Shown one piece after another: positions 7,424 to 15,984 of a stretch of 64,000 nt of DNA (positions are counted from its first letter, which is position 1; every line of letters starts with the position of its first letter). The DNA is from Balneolales bacterium ANBcel1 (GTDB lineage: Bacteria; Bacteroidota; Rhodothermia; Balneolales; Natronogracilivirgulaceae). The notes under the pieces were generated by a model. It had not been told where the DNA came from. It was given only the letters and a program-made list of their open reading frames with translations, and made no database searches. The DNA is taken from positions 310,001-374,000 of the forward strand of contig JARULB010000001.1 in assembly GCA_029688905.1 (NCBI GenBank), written 5' to 3'. A program made the position numbers and the translations under genes.

Positions 7424-8644
7424 CTATCTGAGGCACTCGACGATATTGAGCCGTGATCCGCGGAACGCCGGTGTCCATCCGGCGGCCAGGCCGACAACGG
7501 CGAGCACCACAAAGGCGATGATACCTACCGACGGGGTAAACTGCGGGGTGCCGACAAATTCGCCGATGGGAATGTAGCGCATGGCGTAGACGATCCCCCA
7601 TCCGATCAGATACCCTATTGCAGCTCCGATACCGATCAGCAGGAAGGTTTCACCGAAGAAGTGGGCCAGAATGGTGCGACGTTTGGCGCCGGCCGCACGC
7701 CGGATGCCGATCTCCTTCATACGCTCCTGTACCACCACAAACATGATGTTTGCCACGCCGATGCCGCCGACCGCCAGGGTCACCGCCCCGATGGCACCCA
7801 TGAACGAATTGAATCCCAGAAAGAAGTACCTCATGAAGAGGAAAAACTCACCGGTATCCCAGATCATGATGGCGTCGGTATCGGTGGGAGCGAACCGGTG
7901 CCGTTCGGAGATGACGGCCTGAATCCGGTTCCGAACATGCTCGGAGTGTTCCGGATTATCAATCTGGTAGATGAAGTTGTTGAGAATATCGGTGCCGAAA
8001 AAGGTGGAATATGTGGTTATGGGGATGAAGGCCCGGTCATGGTCACGCATGCCGTAGGAAGAGTCCTGTGACTTCGGCTGCATCACACCGATGACGAGAA
8101 ACGGGGTCTGGCCTACCAGTACCTCCTGCCCTACGGCCTCCTCATCGCCAAACAGAAGCTGCTTGAGCTGATCGCCGAGAAAGATGACCCGGCGCCGGTT
8201 TTCAACATCCCGGTCGTTGATCCAGCGGCCACCTTTTTGGGGGTAAATGTTCCTCATTTCAGCATAGTTGACCGGAACTCCGGCGAACATCGGGGAGTTG
8301 CGCCGTTCGCCACGGCTGATCACCGCCGACCAGGTGACCAGTTCCGCGGCGATTTCGGATATTTCGGGGATGTTTCGGGCCAATGCATCAACATCCGATT
8401 CGCGGAAGCGGATGGGACGGCCGATTCCGTACCCTTCGTGGGGTTCGGTGGTCTGTGACCCGAACACGAGGACAATCTCATCCCCCAGTCCGCGCATGTT
8501 GAGCATGAGCTGGTCGCGAAACCCCATGCCGAAAGCCAGCAGAATAATGAGGGTGGCGGTTCCCCACACGATACCGAAAAGCGTGAGGAAGGTCCGCAGC
8601 CGCTGTGTGTTGATGGTCTGGAAAAAATCCTTGAGGAAGTTCAT
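7424..8644 (-). CDS. MacB-type ABC transporter permease (second copy)
   Basis: A 406-residue paralogue of the neighbouring permease, with the same layout: helix at about 20-40, periplasmic domain, then three helices with the loop ERMKEIGIRRAAGAKRRTI. Conserved segments such as RFRESDVDALARNIPEI, GGRWINDRDVENRRRVIFLG and GVGVANIMFVVV-like stretches match in both copies. It lies 45 bases downstream of the adaptor gene. The pair plus adaptor would be a tripartite MacAB-like system once an ATPase, not encoded here, is supplied. Confidence 0.9.
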   Translation of the reverse strand: MNFLKDFFQTINTQRLRTFLTLFGIVWGTATLIILLAFGMGFRDQLMLNMRGLGDEIVLVFGSQTTEPHEGYGIGRPIRFRESDVDALARNIPEISEIAAELVTWSAVISRGERRNSPMFAGVPVNYAEMRNIYPQKGGRWINDRDVENRRRVIFLGDQLKQLLFGDEEAVGQEVLVGQTPFLVIGVMQPKSQDSSYGMRDHDRAFIPITTYSTFFGTDILNNFIYQIDNPEHSEHVRNRIQAVISERHRFAPTDTDAIMIWDTGEFFLFMRYFFLGFNSFMGAIGAVTLAVGGIGVANIMFVVVQERMKEIGIRRAAGAKRRTILAHFFGETFLLIGIGAAIGYLIGWGIVYAMRYIPIGEFVGTPQFTPSVGIIAFVVLAVVGLAAGWTPAFRGSRLNIVECLR

Positions 8645-8689
8645 GGTCGGTATTCCGGATAGGTGATAGCTTGTTAGAGGCAGGTCCGG

Positions 8690-9790
8690 TCAGTTGGCCG
8701 ATACGGTGCGGACCGGTTTTTCGAGCACCTTGTCGCCTTCGCCGAGTCCGTCGACCACTTCCACGTTGATGGCATCGCTCAGGCCCACTTTCACGGGGAT
8801 CTCAACCCGTCCGTTTTCACCCGATCCCGGGATTTCCACGGTAGTAAGGGTGTCGCTGTAGGTAACCACCCTCTCCGGGATCATCAGCACGTTCTCCCGG
8901 TTTTCCACAATGATGTTGGCGTTGGCCGAATAGCCTGCCCGAAGGGTGTGACCGCCGGCTTCGAGGATGCGGATTTCAACGGGAAACACGATGCTGTTAT
9001 CGCGGGTAGTGGACTTCAGCGAGATCCTGGTCACTTCGCCACTGACCTTCGCGTTAGGCAGTGCGCCGATGCGGATGTTGGCCTGCATCCCTTCCTCAAT
9101 CTTGCCCACATCGATTTCGTCGACGGTACCCTTGAACAACAGGTCATCCATGCGAGCCAGGGTCATAAGAGGCGTACCGGCCTGATAGGATGTCAGCGGA
9201 ACAATCGGGTCGCCGATATCCACCATCTTTTCGAGGATGTAGCCTTCGGTCGGCGCTTTCACCACACTTTCGATGAGCGTTTCGCCGATCATGATACGGC
9301 CCGATTCAAACAGCTCCAGCCGTTCCCGGTTGAGCTGCAGGTTGATTTCAGAGTCCCGCTTGCGCCGCTGCAGATCCTGGTAATCATGATCCGACACCAT
9401 GTCGCGCTCGCGGAGCTGCTCCATGCGGAACATTTCGCGTTGCAGATTTTCCAGGGCGATTTCGGCGCGTTCGACGTTACGCTTGGCCTCGGCCAGTTCG
9501 AGCGGTGTGGGATCGGGACGGATCTCGAACAGCGGATCCCCCTCCCTCACATAGTCGCCCGCCTCGGCATATACCTTGCTGACCACCCCGGAGATTTTGG
9601 ATTTTACTTCAATTTCGTTTCGGGGTTCGACCTGACCGACCGCCAGGGCGTATTCCACCAGGTTTCCTCGTTCCACGGTAACCAGGTTTTGCGTAATACC
9701 TGTGTTTCCGCCGTTCCCGGTCCGGAGCATCCAGGCTGCAGCAGATCCGGCGATAGCAATAATTATGATAAAAATGACAAATCGTTTCAT
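8690..9790 (-). CDS. Periplasmic adaptor (membrane fusion) protein, MacA/HlyD family
   Basis: A 366-residue protein starting MKRFVIFIIIIAIAGSAAAW, an uncleaved membrane anchor. Then come a lipoyl/barrel-sandwich half (VEPRNEIEVKSKISGVVSKV), a coiled-coil hairpin of about 90 residues rich in Glu/Arg/Leu, the second lipoyl half (VVKAPTEGYILEKMVDIGDPI), and a beta-barrel domain. The ATG at 9790 is preferred over an open frame further upstream because it begins the membrane helix. It heads the operon with the two permeases, and adaptors of this type bridge inner-membrane permeases to a TolC-type channel. Confidence 0.92.
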   Translation of the reverse strand: MKRFVIFIIIIAIAGSAAAWMLRTGNGGNTGITQNLVTVERGNLVEYALAVGQVEPRNEIEVKSKISGVVSKVYAEAGDYVREGDPLFEIRPDPTPLELAEAKRNVERAEIALENLQREMFRMEQLRERDMVSDHDYQDLQRRKRDSEINLQLNRERLELFESGRIMIGETLIESVVKAPTEGYILEKMVDIGDPIVPLTSYQAGTPLMTLARMDDLLFKGTVDEIDVGKIEEGMQANIRIGALPNAKVSGEVTRISLKSTTRDNSIVFPVEIRILEAGGHTLRAGYSANANIIVENRENVLMIPERVVTYSDTLTTVEIPGSGENGRVEIPVKVGLSDAINVEVVDGLGEGDKVLEKPVRTVSAN

Positions 9791-10308
9791 CTTTCTGGGG
9801 ATTTTTTTGTTGATGGACTGATGATGCATCCGGTGGATGGTTTTGCAGATATTGCCACCTGCTGTTGATCGATACGGCAGCTCCCTGAAAAGGTTACCCT
9901 CCTTCATGAATCCGTATTTGTTTCATCTTTTTTACATTCGCCGGCAACGTCCCCCTCACCCCTTATTTCCACTTTCCGCCCAACCGGTGCCACAACGGGC
10001 AGGCCTGTTTCCCGATCCCCCTTTTTTTCCTGTTCGACCCCCATTTTACCACGCTCGCCGCACATCCGTTGCCACCACAACCCAAAGAAATATCACAAAA
10101 CGGCACTTTATTAGAAAAACTTCAATTTTATTTCATTTGGAAATTGGGCAGTTTAATCGGGGGGGCGGGAACAAATAATATCTTATCAAGTGAATCTTGA
10201 GAGTTCCCTTTCCGTATACCTGATTTTTTTCGGGCTTTTTTTAGCCGAAACCCGAGTGTTATTTCCAACACAACACCATCGACATTCAACATCAAAAACA
10301 ATCACAAT
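9791..10308. other. 518-bp divergent intergenic region
   Basis: It separates the adaptor operon (minus) from the M16 operon (plus) and must contain both promoters. The middle part on the plus strand is pyrimidine-rich. Near the M16 gene a short hairpin is possible: GGCT-TTTTTT-AGCC inside a wider CGGG/CCCG pair around 10229-10255. I see no gene and no confident promoter match. Confidence 0.4.
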
Positions 10309-11841
10309 ATGAATGATATCAACTGCTATTTCGCCCGAAGGGCTCTGCTGACGCTGGTGATGCTGCTCATCACAGTACCTGCGGGTCTGCTTCAGGCGCA
10401 AAATCTGGAGACGATCGAGCAAAACGTTACCGAGTTCACCCTGGACAACGGCCTGCATGTCATCGTCATCGAGCGGGATGTCGCCCCCGTTGCAACGTTT
10501 GTGACCCATGTGGGCGTCGGCTCGGTCAACGAGCAAATGGGCCAGACCGGCCTCACCCACGTATTCGAGCACATGGCCTTCCAGGGCACCAACACCATCG
10601 GCACCACCAACTGGGAAAAAGAGCGTGTCGCGATGGAAAAGATGGATGACGCCTACCGGGAGTGGCTGTACGAATCCAGAAGCTACCGACCCGACCAGGA
10701 CAGGCTGGACGAGCTCTGGGCCCGCTTTCAAGAACTCCAGGACAAAGCCGGAGAATATATCGTCAACAACGAATTCAGTGAAATTGTTGAGCGTGAAGGA
10801 GCTGCCGGACTGAATGCCTACGTCTCCGCCGATGAGACCGCCTTTTTTTACAGTCTTCCCGAAAACAAGGCCGAGCTTTGGTTTGCGCTGGAAGCCGACC
10901 GGTTCATGAATCCGGCCATGCGCGAGTTTTACACCGAGAAGAATGTAATCATGGAAGAGCGGCGCGACCGTATCGACAATTCCCCGTTCGGCCGGCTGAT
11001 TGAGGAGTTGATTTCCACAGCTTTCTCGGCATTTCCCTACAAGCATCATCCCATCGGATGGCCCTCCGATATTGAGGCGGTCACCATTCGCGACGCCATG
11101 GATTTTTACGAGGAACACTACGTACCCTCCAACATGACCGTAGTTGTAGCCGGTGATGTGGATCCGGAGCGCATCCGCGGATATGCCGAGACGTACTTCG
11201 GTCCGATGCCGGCAGGGCCGCCGCCGCCCAAAGTGCTCACCATCGAGCCCGAGCAGCGTGGCGAACGGCGCCTGGTCATCGAGGAAGACAGCCAGCCCAT
11301 TCTGCTCATCGGCTACCACAGTGTGGATATGAACCACCCCGATGCCATAGCAATGGATATTTTGAGCGGCATCCTGTTCCAGGGCCGTACTTCCCGCCTC
11401 CACCAGCGCCTGGTCATCGACGAACAGATGGCGCTTGAAGTCGGAGGTTTCAACGGGTTTCCGGGTGAACGATACCCCGGCCTGTACATCATTTACGCCG
11501 TTCCCAACCAGGGAGTCTCCCTGGCCGACATCGAAGAGGTGATCTACGAGGAGCTGGACCGCATTCGCGAGGGCGACCTTACCGATCAGGACATCGACCG
11601 GGTCCGGACCAACGCACGGGCTTCAGCCATTCGGGGCCTCGCCTCCAACCAGGGCATGGCGATCAGCTTTGCCCAGAGCCACGCCTTCCGAGGCGGCTGG
11701 CGGACGCTCTTCGAAGATCTGGATACCATGATGGAGGTAACCGTCGATGACCTCCAGCGTGTTGTTGAAACCTGGTTCCGGAAACAGACGCGAACCGTCG
11801 GTATGATTCAAACCAGGGACGAGGCCACCGCTTCCCGCTAA
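10309..11841 (+). CDS. M16 family zinc metallopeptidase, catalytic subunit
   Basis: A 510-residue secreted peptidase of the insulinase/pitrilysin family. A signal peptide (about residues 1-27, ending LLQAQ) is followed by the domain start VTEFTLDNGLHVIVIERD. The inverted zinc motif HxxEH is intact as HVFEH in TGLTHVFEHMAFQGT, and the distal Glu lies in the AETAFF-like stretch after an insertion. The second half has the non-catalytic repeat with GILFQGRTSRLHQRLV. It is translated just ahead of a larger M16-like lipoprotein with 26 bases between them, so the two probably form a heterodimer as in other bacterial M16B pairs. Confidence 0.93.
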   Translation: MNDINCYFARRALLTLVMLLITVPAGLLQAQNLETIEQNVTEFTLDNGLHVIVIERDVAPVATFVTHVGVGSVNEQMGQTGLTHVFEHMAFQGTNTIGTTNWEKERVAMEKMDDAYREWLYESRSYRPDQDRLDELWARFQELQDKAGEYIVNNEFSEIVEREGAAGLNAYVSADETAFFYSLPENKAELWFALEADRFMNPAMREFYTEKNVIMEERRDRIDNSPFGRLIEELISTAFSAFPYKHHPIGWPSDIEAVTIRDAMDFYEEHYVPSNMTVVVAGDVDPERIRGYAETYFGPMPAGPPPPKVLTIEPEQRGERRLVIEEDSQPILLIGYHSVDMNHPDAIAMDILSGILFQGRTSRLHQRLVIDEQMALEVGGFNGFPGERYPGLYIIYAVPNQGVSLADIEEVIYEELDRIREGDLTDQDIDRVRTNARASAIRGLASNQGMAISFAQSHAFRGGWRTLFEDLDTMMEVTVDDLQRVVETWFRKQTRTVGMIQTRDEATASR

Positions 11842-11867
11842 CCCGGACTTTTAAATTACCCCATACG

Positions 11868-13925
11868 ATGAGAAAAACAATTTTTTATATCCTGCTGACG
11901 GCGCTCCTGGCCGCATGCAGCGCCACTGAAACGGCCCAGCGAAAACCGCATGAACATATCGTTTTCCCTGAGCTTAAAGAGTATGAAATTCCGGAACCTG
12001 AGCAGTTTACCTATAACGGAATAACCTTCTTTCTGCTCCATGATGACGAACTGCCCCTGGTGGACGTACGGGTGATCGCCAACGGCGGCTCCTGGATGGA
12101 TCCCGCCGAAAAAGCTGGCCTGGCCTCGGTAACCGGCCAGGTATTGCGCTCCGGAGGTTCGGTACAATTCCCCGAAGAGCAGCTTGACGAGCTTCTGGAA
12201 AACAGGGCTGCCAGTATGGAAACCGGCTTCGGCCTTACCACCGGCTTTGCCCGCATGAATGTTCTGAAGGAAGATTTCGATGAATTGCTGCCGGTGTTCA
12301 CCGACCTTCTTAAAAATCCGACATTCCCCGAAAGCCGGATCGATCTGGCCATGACCCAGCGCCGTACCGCCATTTCACGGCGAAACGAGGAAGCCTCCCA
12401 GGTTGCGGCGAGAGAGTTCCGCAAACTGATCTACGGACCGGAGTCCGTGTACGCCCGGACAACCGAGTACGCCACGCTTGAAAGCATTACCCGGGATGAT
12501 CTTGTCGCCTTCCACAGTCGCGTCTATCAGGGCAGCAACATGCTGGTAGGCCTGGTCGGTGACTTCAATCCGGCCGATGTACGCAGCCGGCTGGAAGAAG
12601 CTTTCGGAATATTTGACGAGGGAGAGCCGGCTCCAACCGACCTGCCCGATGTCGATTATGAGTTTGAAGATGCCATCTACTTCGCTCACAAGAGCGATAT
12701 GAACCAGAGCCAGATCCGCATGGGACACATTGGCGGCTTCCGCGACAACCCCGACTACGCGGCCCTGCAGGTAATGAACCAGATTCTGAGCGGCGGGTTC
12801 TCCGGCAGATTGATGCAGGAGGTTCGCACGGCGCAGGGACTGGCGTACGGAGTCTACGGCTCCTACACCAGCAATGTCCGCTACCCCGGCGCGTTTTTTG
12901 CCGGATTGAGCACCTCGTCCGAAACCACCCGGGAAGCCCTGGAAGCCACCATCTACCAGATTGAGCGCCTCCAGAACGAACGGGTGACACAGCAGGAACT
13001 GGACGAAACCAAAGAACGCATTTTCAACAGCATCATTTTCCGATACGACAGCAATTCACGCATTCTCTCGGAGCGCATGAACAACTACAACCTCGGGCTG
13101 CCCGATGATACCTTCGAACAGTACATCGAACAGGTGCGCACTGTAACGGTTGACGATATCTATCGCGTTGCCAACGAGTATATTCGCCCCGGTAAAATGA
13201 AAGTGCTAATTGTCGGCAATCGCGATCTGATCGAAGACCAGCTTGCGGAACTGGGCCCCTATCACGAAGTGGACATCACCATACCCCGGGCCGGTGCCGA
13301 ACGAGAACTCGTGGAAGGAGATGCCGAGGCAGGCAGTGAATGGATCCGGAAAATGGCATCGGCCCTGATCGCGGATGATGCCGGTCTCGGGACCGTTCTG
13401 CTGGAAGGAACCCAAACCGTACAAACTCCCCAGGGAGAGATGTCGATGGGGATTACTGCCGAAATGAGCTTTCCCGCCACGCTGCTCATGGAGATCTCCA
13501 CACCTATGGGAAGCCAGGTTATCGATATTTCGGAAGGCAGCGGAGTTATACGTATGGGCGGACAGGAGCATCCCCTGCCGGGTAACGCAGTGGAATCCAT
13601 TCTCAACGAGCTTAAACGGGACCCGCTGAATATCGCACGTAACGCCGAAAGTATTGAAGCGCTGTTGACCGGTGACGGCGACACCGTGGATTTGTACCTC
13701 GGCGGCGACTATGACATGACGATTTCACTTGACCCGGAGACCCACCTCCCCGTGGAGATGAAATACATGCAATTCGACCCCAATTACGGCCGGGATATCG
13801 AAAACCGAACCGTACTCTCCAACTGGAACCTGAACGATGGCATTCGGGTCGCTTATGAGCAGACCCAGTACAGCGGCGGAGAGCTTTCCAGCAGCACCGT
13901 CTATACCTCTCACGGACAAAAATAG
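11868..13925 (+). CDS. M16-like lipoprotein, non-catalytic subunit, with C-terminal extension
   Basis: A 685-residue protein whose N-terminus, ILLTALLAACSATET, has a lipobox (LAAC) for lipidation. Residues about 40-480 are two M16 repeats, but the zinc motif is absent: the equivalent of HxxEH reads GLASVTGQVL. The second repeat keeps MNQILSGGFSGRLMQEVRTAQGLAYGV. The last about 200 residues (from KMASALIADDAG) are beta-rich, with MEISTPMGSQVIDISEGSGVI and EMKYMQFDPNYG, and resemble a LolA/LppX-like lipid-binding fold. That resemblance is an inference. It likely pairs with the catalytic subunit encoded just upstream, anchoring it to a membrane. Confidence 0.88.
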   Translation: MRKTIFYILLTALLAACSATETAQRKPHEHIVFPELKEYEIPEPEQFTYNGITFFLLHDDELPLVDVRVIANGGSWMDPAEKAGLASVTGQVLRSGGSVQFPEEQLDELLENRAASMETGFGLTTGFARMNVLKEDFDELLPVFTDLLKNPTFPESRIDLAMTQRRTAISRRNEEASQVAAREFRKLIYGPESVYARTTEYATLESITRDDLVAFHSRVYQGSNMLVGLVGDFNPADVRSRLEEAFGIFDEGEPAPTDLPDVDYEFEDAIYFAHKSDMNQSQIRMGHIGGFRDNPDYAALQVMNQILSGGFSGRLMQEVRTAQGLAYGVYGSYTSNVRYPGAFFAGLSTSSETTREALEATIYQIERLQNERVTQQELDETKERIFNSIIFRYDSNSRILSERMNNYNLGLPDDTFEQYIEQVRTVTVDDIYRVANEYIRPGKMKVLIVGNRDLIEDQLAELGPYHEVDITIPRAGAERELVEGDAEAGSEWIRKMASALIADDAGLGTVLLEGTQTVQTPQGEMSMGITAEMSFPATLLMEISTPMGSQVIDISEGSGVIRMGGQEHPLPGNAVESILNELKRDPLNIARNAESIEALLTGDGDTVDLYLGGDYDMTISLDPETHLPVEMKYMQFDPNYGRDIENRTVLSNWNLNDGIRVAYEQTQYSGGELSSSTVYTSHGQK

Positions 13926-13941
13926 TCAGCACTACCGGCAC

Positions 13942-13976
13942 CGGCGGCGGGCGCAAATGCCTGCCGCCGTCTTTTT
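13942..13976 (+). terminator. Intrinsic terminator of the M16 operon
   Basis: CGGCGGCGGGC at 13942-13952 pairs with GCCTGCCGCCG at 13959-13969 (one G-U), leaving a six-base loop, and is followed by TCTTTTT. It begins 16 bases after the stop codon of the second M16 gene. Confidence 0.85.
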
Positions 13977-14201
13977 ATCCTGCCTCCCTTCTCTCGCACC
14001 CTTTCCGCCCGTTTCGCCCTTTCCACCCGGCGCGAAAATACTTTTCACCAACAATAATGTCATGCTATTTCAGTTTTTATAGCACGAGCATGTCGGATTT
14101 CAAGAAGTTCAAAAAAGATATCAACAATCCAACATTTGTTGTATATTAACAACAACTTGCGCATAGCCCAACAGGGTGTCGCCTGAAGGGCTGATTAGGG
14201 A

Positions 14202-14236
14202 TTTTCAGACTTTTGCGTATATTGTTTGTCTGAAAA
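14202..14236. promoter_or_regulatory. Perfect 9-bp inverted repeat upstream of the kamA-like gene
   Basis: TTTTCAGAC (14202-14210) and GTCTGAAAA (14228-14236) are exact complements separated by 17 bases. The spacer contains TATATTG, which could be a -10/-7 promoter element. The geometry fits an operator for a dimeric regulator flanking the promoter, or a leader hairpin. Confidence 0.45.
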
Positions 14237-14244
14237 ACAAAAGA

Positions 14245-14312
14245 ATGACTTTCTCGGCCGTTCACTGACAGTCCCCCGGCCGGCGTAACAAAAGAATAAT
14301 CCCGAAAGTCAT
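14245..14312. promoter_or_regulatory. Second inverted repeat with internal direct repeat in the kamA leader
   Basis: ATGACTTTC (14245-14253) pairs exactly with GAAAGTCAT (14304-14312). The direct repeat AACAAAAGAAT occurs at 14236-14246 and 14287-14297, and CGGCCG occurs twice between the arms. Together these suggest a folded leader RNA of about 70 bases, roughly 120 bases ahead of the start codon. Confidence 0.4.
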
Positions 14313-14420
14313 GCCAGGCACATACGGCTGGCCCTGCAGATGACCAACGTGTCATAGCTAAACATCTGGAAGCAACCCATTCAGGGCCCGGGACAAAGCC
14401 ATTTTTTTACGAATCAGGAA

Positions 14421-14427
14421 AAGGAGG
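14421..14427 (+). promoter_or_regulatory. Consensus ribosome binding site that fixes a TTG start
   Basis: AAGGAGG is a full Shine-Dalgarno match, five bases before the TTG at 14433. It decides the start of the KamA-like protein, since no ATG is suitably placed in frame. Confidence 0.75.
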
Positions 14428-14432
14428 TCACA

Positions 14433-15932
14433 TTGCCGTACTTCGAATTTCAACCCAATGAAGCTTTTTTTGTTGATGGGAAAGCCCCGAAGTATAAATC
14501 TTATAATCTCAGAAACTTTGAGAAAATCCCCCAGGTAAAAAACCTGCCGGAAGAGATCCGCTTTAATATTAAAGTGGTTGGAAACGTGCTTCCGTTCAAG
14601 GTGAACAATTATGTAATTGAAGAGCTGATCAATTGGGACAATATCCCGGATGATCCCATGTTCCACCTGACATTTCCCCAGAAGACGATGCTCAAGCCGC
14701 ATCACTTCGATAAAATGGCGGAAGTACTGAAAAGGGGCGGATCCAATGATGAAATCGCCAAAACGGCCAATGAGATTCGGATGGAGCTGAATCCCCATCC
14801 GGCCGGACAAAAAGACGAAAATACGCCTCAGCTCGGCTGCGAGTCCCTTCAGGGCATGCAGCACAAGTACCAGGAAACCGCCCTGTTCTTTCCCAGCCAG
14901 GGGCAAACCTGTCACGCCTACTGTACTTTCTGTTTTCGCTGGCCCCAGTTTGTCGGCATTGATGAGCTGAAGTTTGCCATGAAAGAGGCGGAGCTTCTTG
15001 TGGAGTATCTGAAAGAGCATCCCGAAGTTACCGACGTGCTGTTTACCGGCGGTGATCCGATGATCATGAAGCCTCGTGTTCTGGCATCCTATATTGACCC
15101 TCTGCTGGAAGCGGATCTTCCGAACCTCCGAAATATTCGTATAGGCACCAAAGGTCTGGCCTACTGGCCTTACAAATTTGTGACCGACAAGGATGCCGAC
15201 GAAATGCTATCGCTGTTCCGGAAAGTGACCGAGTCCGGGCTGCATCTCGCTCTGATGGGTCACTATTCCCACCCGGTTGAACTGCAAACCGAAATAAGCA
15301 AGGAAGCGGCCCGCAGGATACGCTCCACAGGAGCACAGATCCGCACCCAGTCCCCCCTTCTTCGCCATATCAACGACAGCTCCGACTGCTGGGCCGAAAT
15401 GTGGAGGGAACAGGTAAAACAGGGCATGATTCCCTACTATATGTTCGTAGTTCGCGATACCGGGGCGCGTCATCACTTTGACATCCCGCTGGAAGAGGCT
15501 TGGAACATCTTCCGCGAAGCGTTCAATCAGGTGAGCGGTATAGCACGAACCGTCCGCGGACCCAGCATGTCTGCCGGGCCCGGAAAGGTTCATGTGCTTG
15601 GTGTGAGTGACGTGGCGGGTGAAAAGGTGTTTACCCTCCAATTCCTTCAGGGACGCAATCCGGAGTGGACCGGCCGGCCGTTTTTCGCCAAGTACAACAA
15701 GGACGCCGTCTGGCTGGATGACCTGGAACCCGCATTCGGTGAAGAACAGTTTTTCTTCGAAAAAGAGCAGGAAAACGAGTCAATTGAAAGCCATACCAAC
15801 GGCAACGGAAATGGACATTCCAACGGAAATGGACATTCCAACGGAAATGGACACTCTAACCGGAAAAGCCGCCGCAACGGCCATACCGAAAAGCTGGAGA
15901 TATCCGACATCCTCCGGGAAGTAAACAATTGA
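14433..15932 (+). CDS. KamA family radical SAM protein (lysine 2,3-aminomutase-like)
   Basis: A 499-residue protein of the PLP-dependent radical SAM aminomutase family. The iron-sulfur motif C-x3-C-x2-C is at residues 160-167 (TCHAYCTFCFRW), followed by the glycine-rich VLFTGGDPMI that binds SAM. A PLP-lysine-like motif, SAGPGKVHVLG, sits where lysine 2,3-aminomutase has its GGGGK. The N-terminal about 150 residues (FEKIPQVKNLPEEI) are longer than in EpmB. It starts with TTG behind a perfect Shine-Dalgarno. The C-terminus carries three NGNGHS repeats and a basic stretch. Substrate is uncertain: lysine is possible, but family members vary, and no beta-lysine acetyltransferase is adjacent. Confidence 0.88.
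   Translation: MPYFEFQPNEAFFVDGKAPKYKSYNLRNFEKIPQVKNLPEEIRFNIKVVGNVLPFKVNNYVIEELINWDNIPDDPMFHLTFPQKTMLKPHHFDKMAEVLKRGGSNDEIAKTANEIRMELNPHPAGQKDENTPQLGCESLQGMQHKYQETALFFPSQGQTCHAYCTFCFRWPQFVGIDELKFAMKEAELLVEYLKEHPEVTDVLFTGGDPMIMKPRVLASYIDPLLEADLPNLRNIRIGTKGLAYWPYKFVTDKDADEMLSLFRKVTESGLHLALMGHYSHPVELQTEISKEAARRIRSTGAQIRTQSPLLRHINDSSDCWAEMWREQVKQGMIPYYMFVVRDTGARHHFDIPLEEAWNIFREAFNQVSGIARTVRGPSMSAGPGKVHVLGVSDVAGEKVFTLQFLQGRNPEWTGRPFFAKYNKDAVWLDDLEPAFGEEQFFFEKEQENESIESHTNGNGNGHSNGNGHSNGNGHSNRKSRRNGHTEKLEISDILREVNN
15804..15857 (+). repeat. Three 18-bp coding repeats (NGNGHS)
   Basis: AACGGAAATGGACATTCC occurs at 15804 and 15822 without change and at 15840 with two C/T changes at its end. Each unit encodes Asn-Gly-Asn-Gly-His-Ser in the tail of the KamA-like protein. 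Identical tandem units can change copy number by replication slippage. Confidence 0.85.
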
Positions 15933-15938
15933 CGATCC

Positions 15939-15962
15939 GGATTCACACATCGATGTGAATCC
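15939..15962. other. Palindromic hairpin between convergent kamA-like gene and pyrC
   Basis: GGATTCACA and TGTGAATCC are exact complements around CATCGA. It begins seven bases after the kamA-like stop and ends 22 bases short of the pyrC stop. There is no T-run on either side, so it is not a classical terminator, though it may protect or end the two converging transcripts. Confidence 0.45.
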
Positions 15963-15984
15963 ACCCTATACATTACGATCTCAA

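Larger units (their letters stand above)
13926..14432. other. 507-bp region with terminator and structured kamA leader
   Basis: After the terminator, a pyrimidine-rich stretch leads into an AT-rich part (14040-14160). From 14200 to 14312 there are two good inverted repeats and a direct repeat (listed separately). A 19-codon frame at 14090-14149 exists but has no ribosome site. No other gene is visible. I see no match to a riboswitch class I can name. Confidence 0.5.

Noticed and set aside
14090-14149. 19-codon frame starting MSDFKKFKKD in the kamA leader
   Set aside because: No ribosome binding site and no evidence of conservation; it could be a leader peptide, but nothing in it suggests attenuation.
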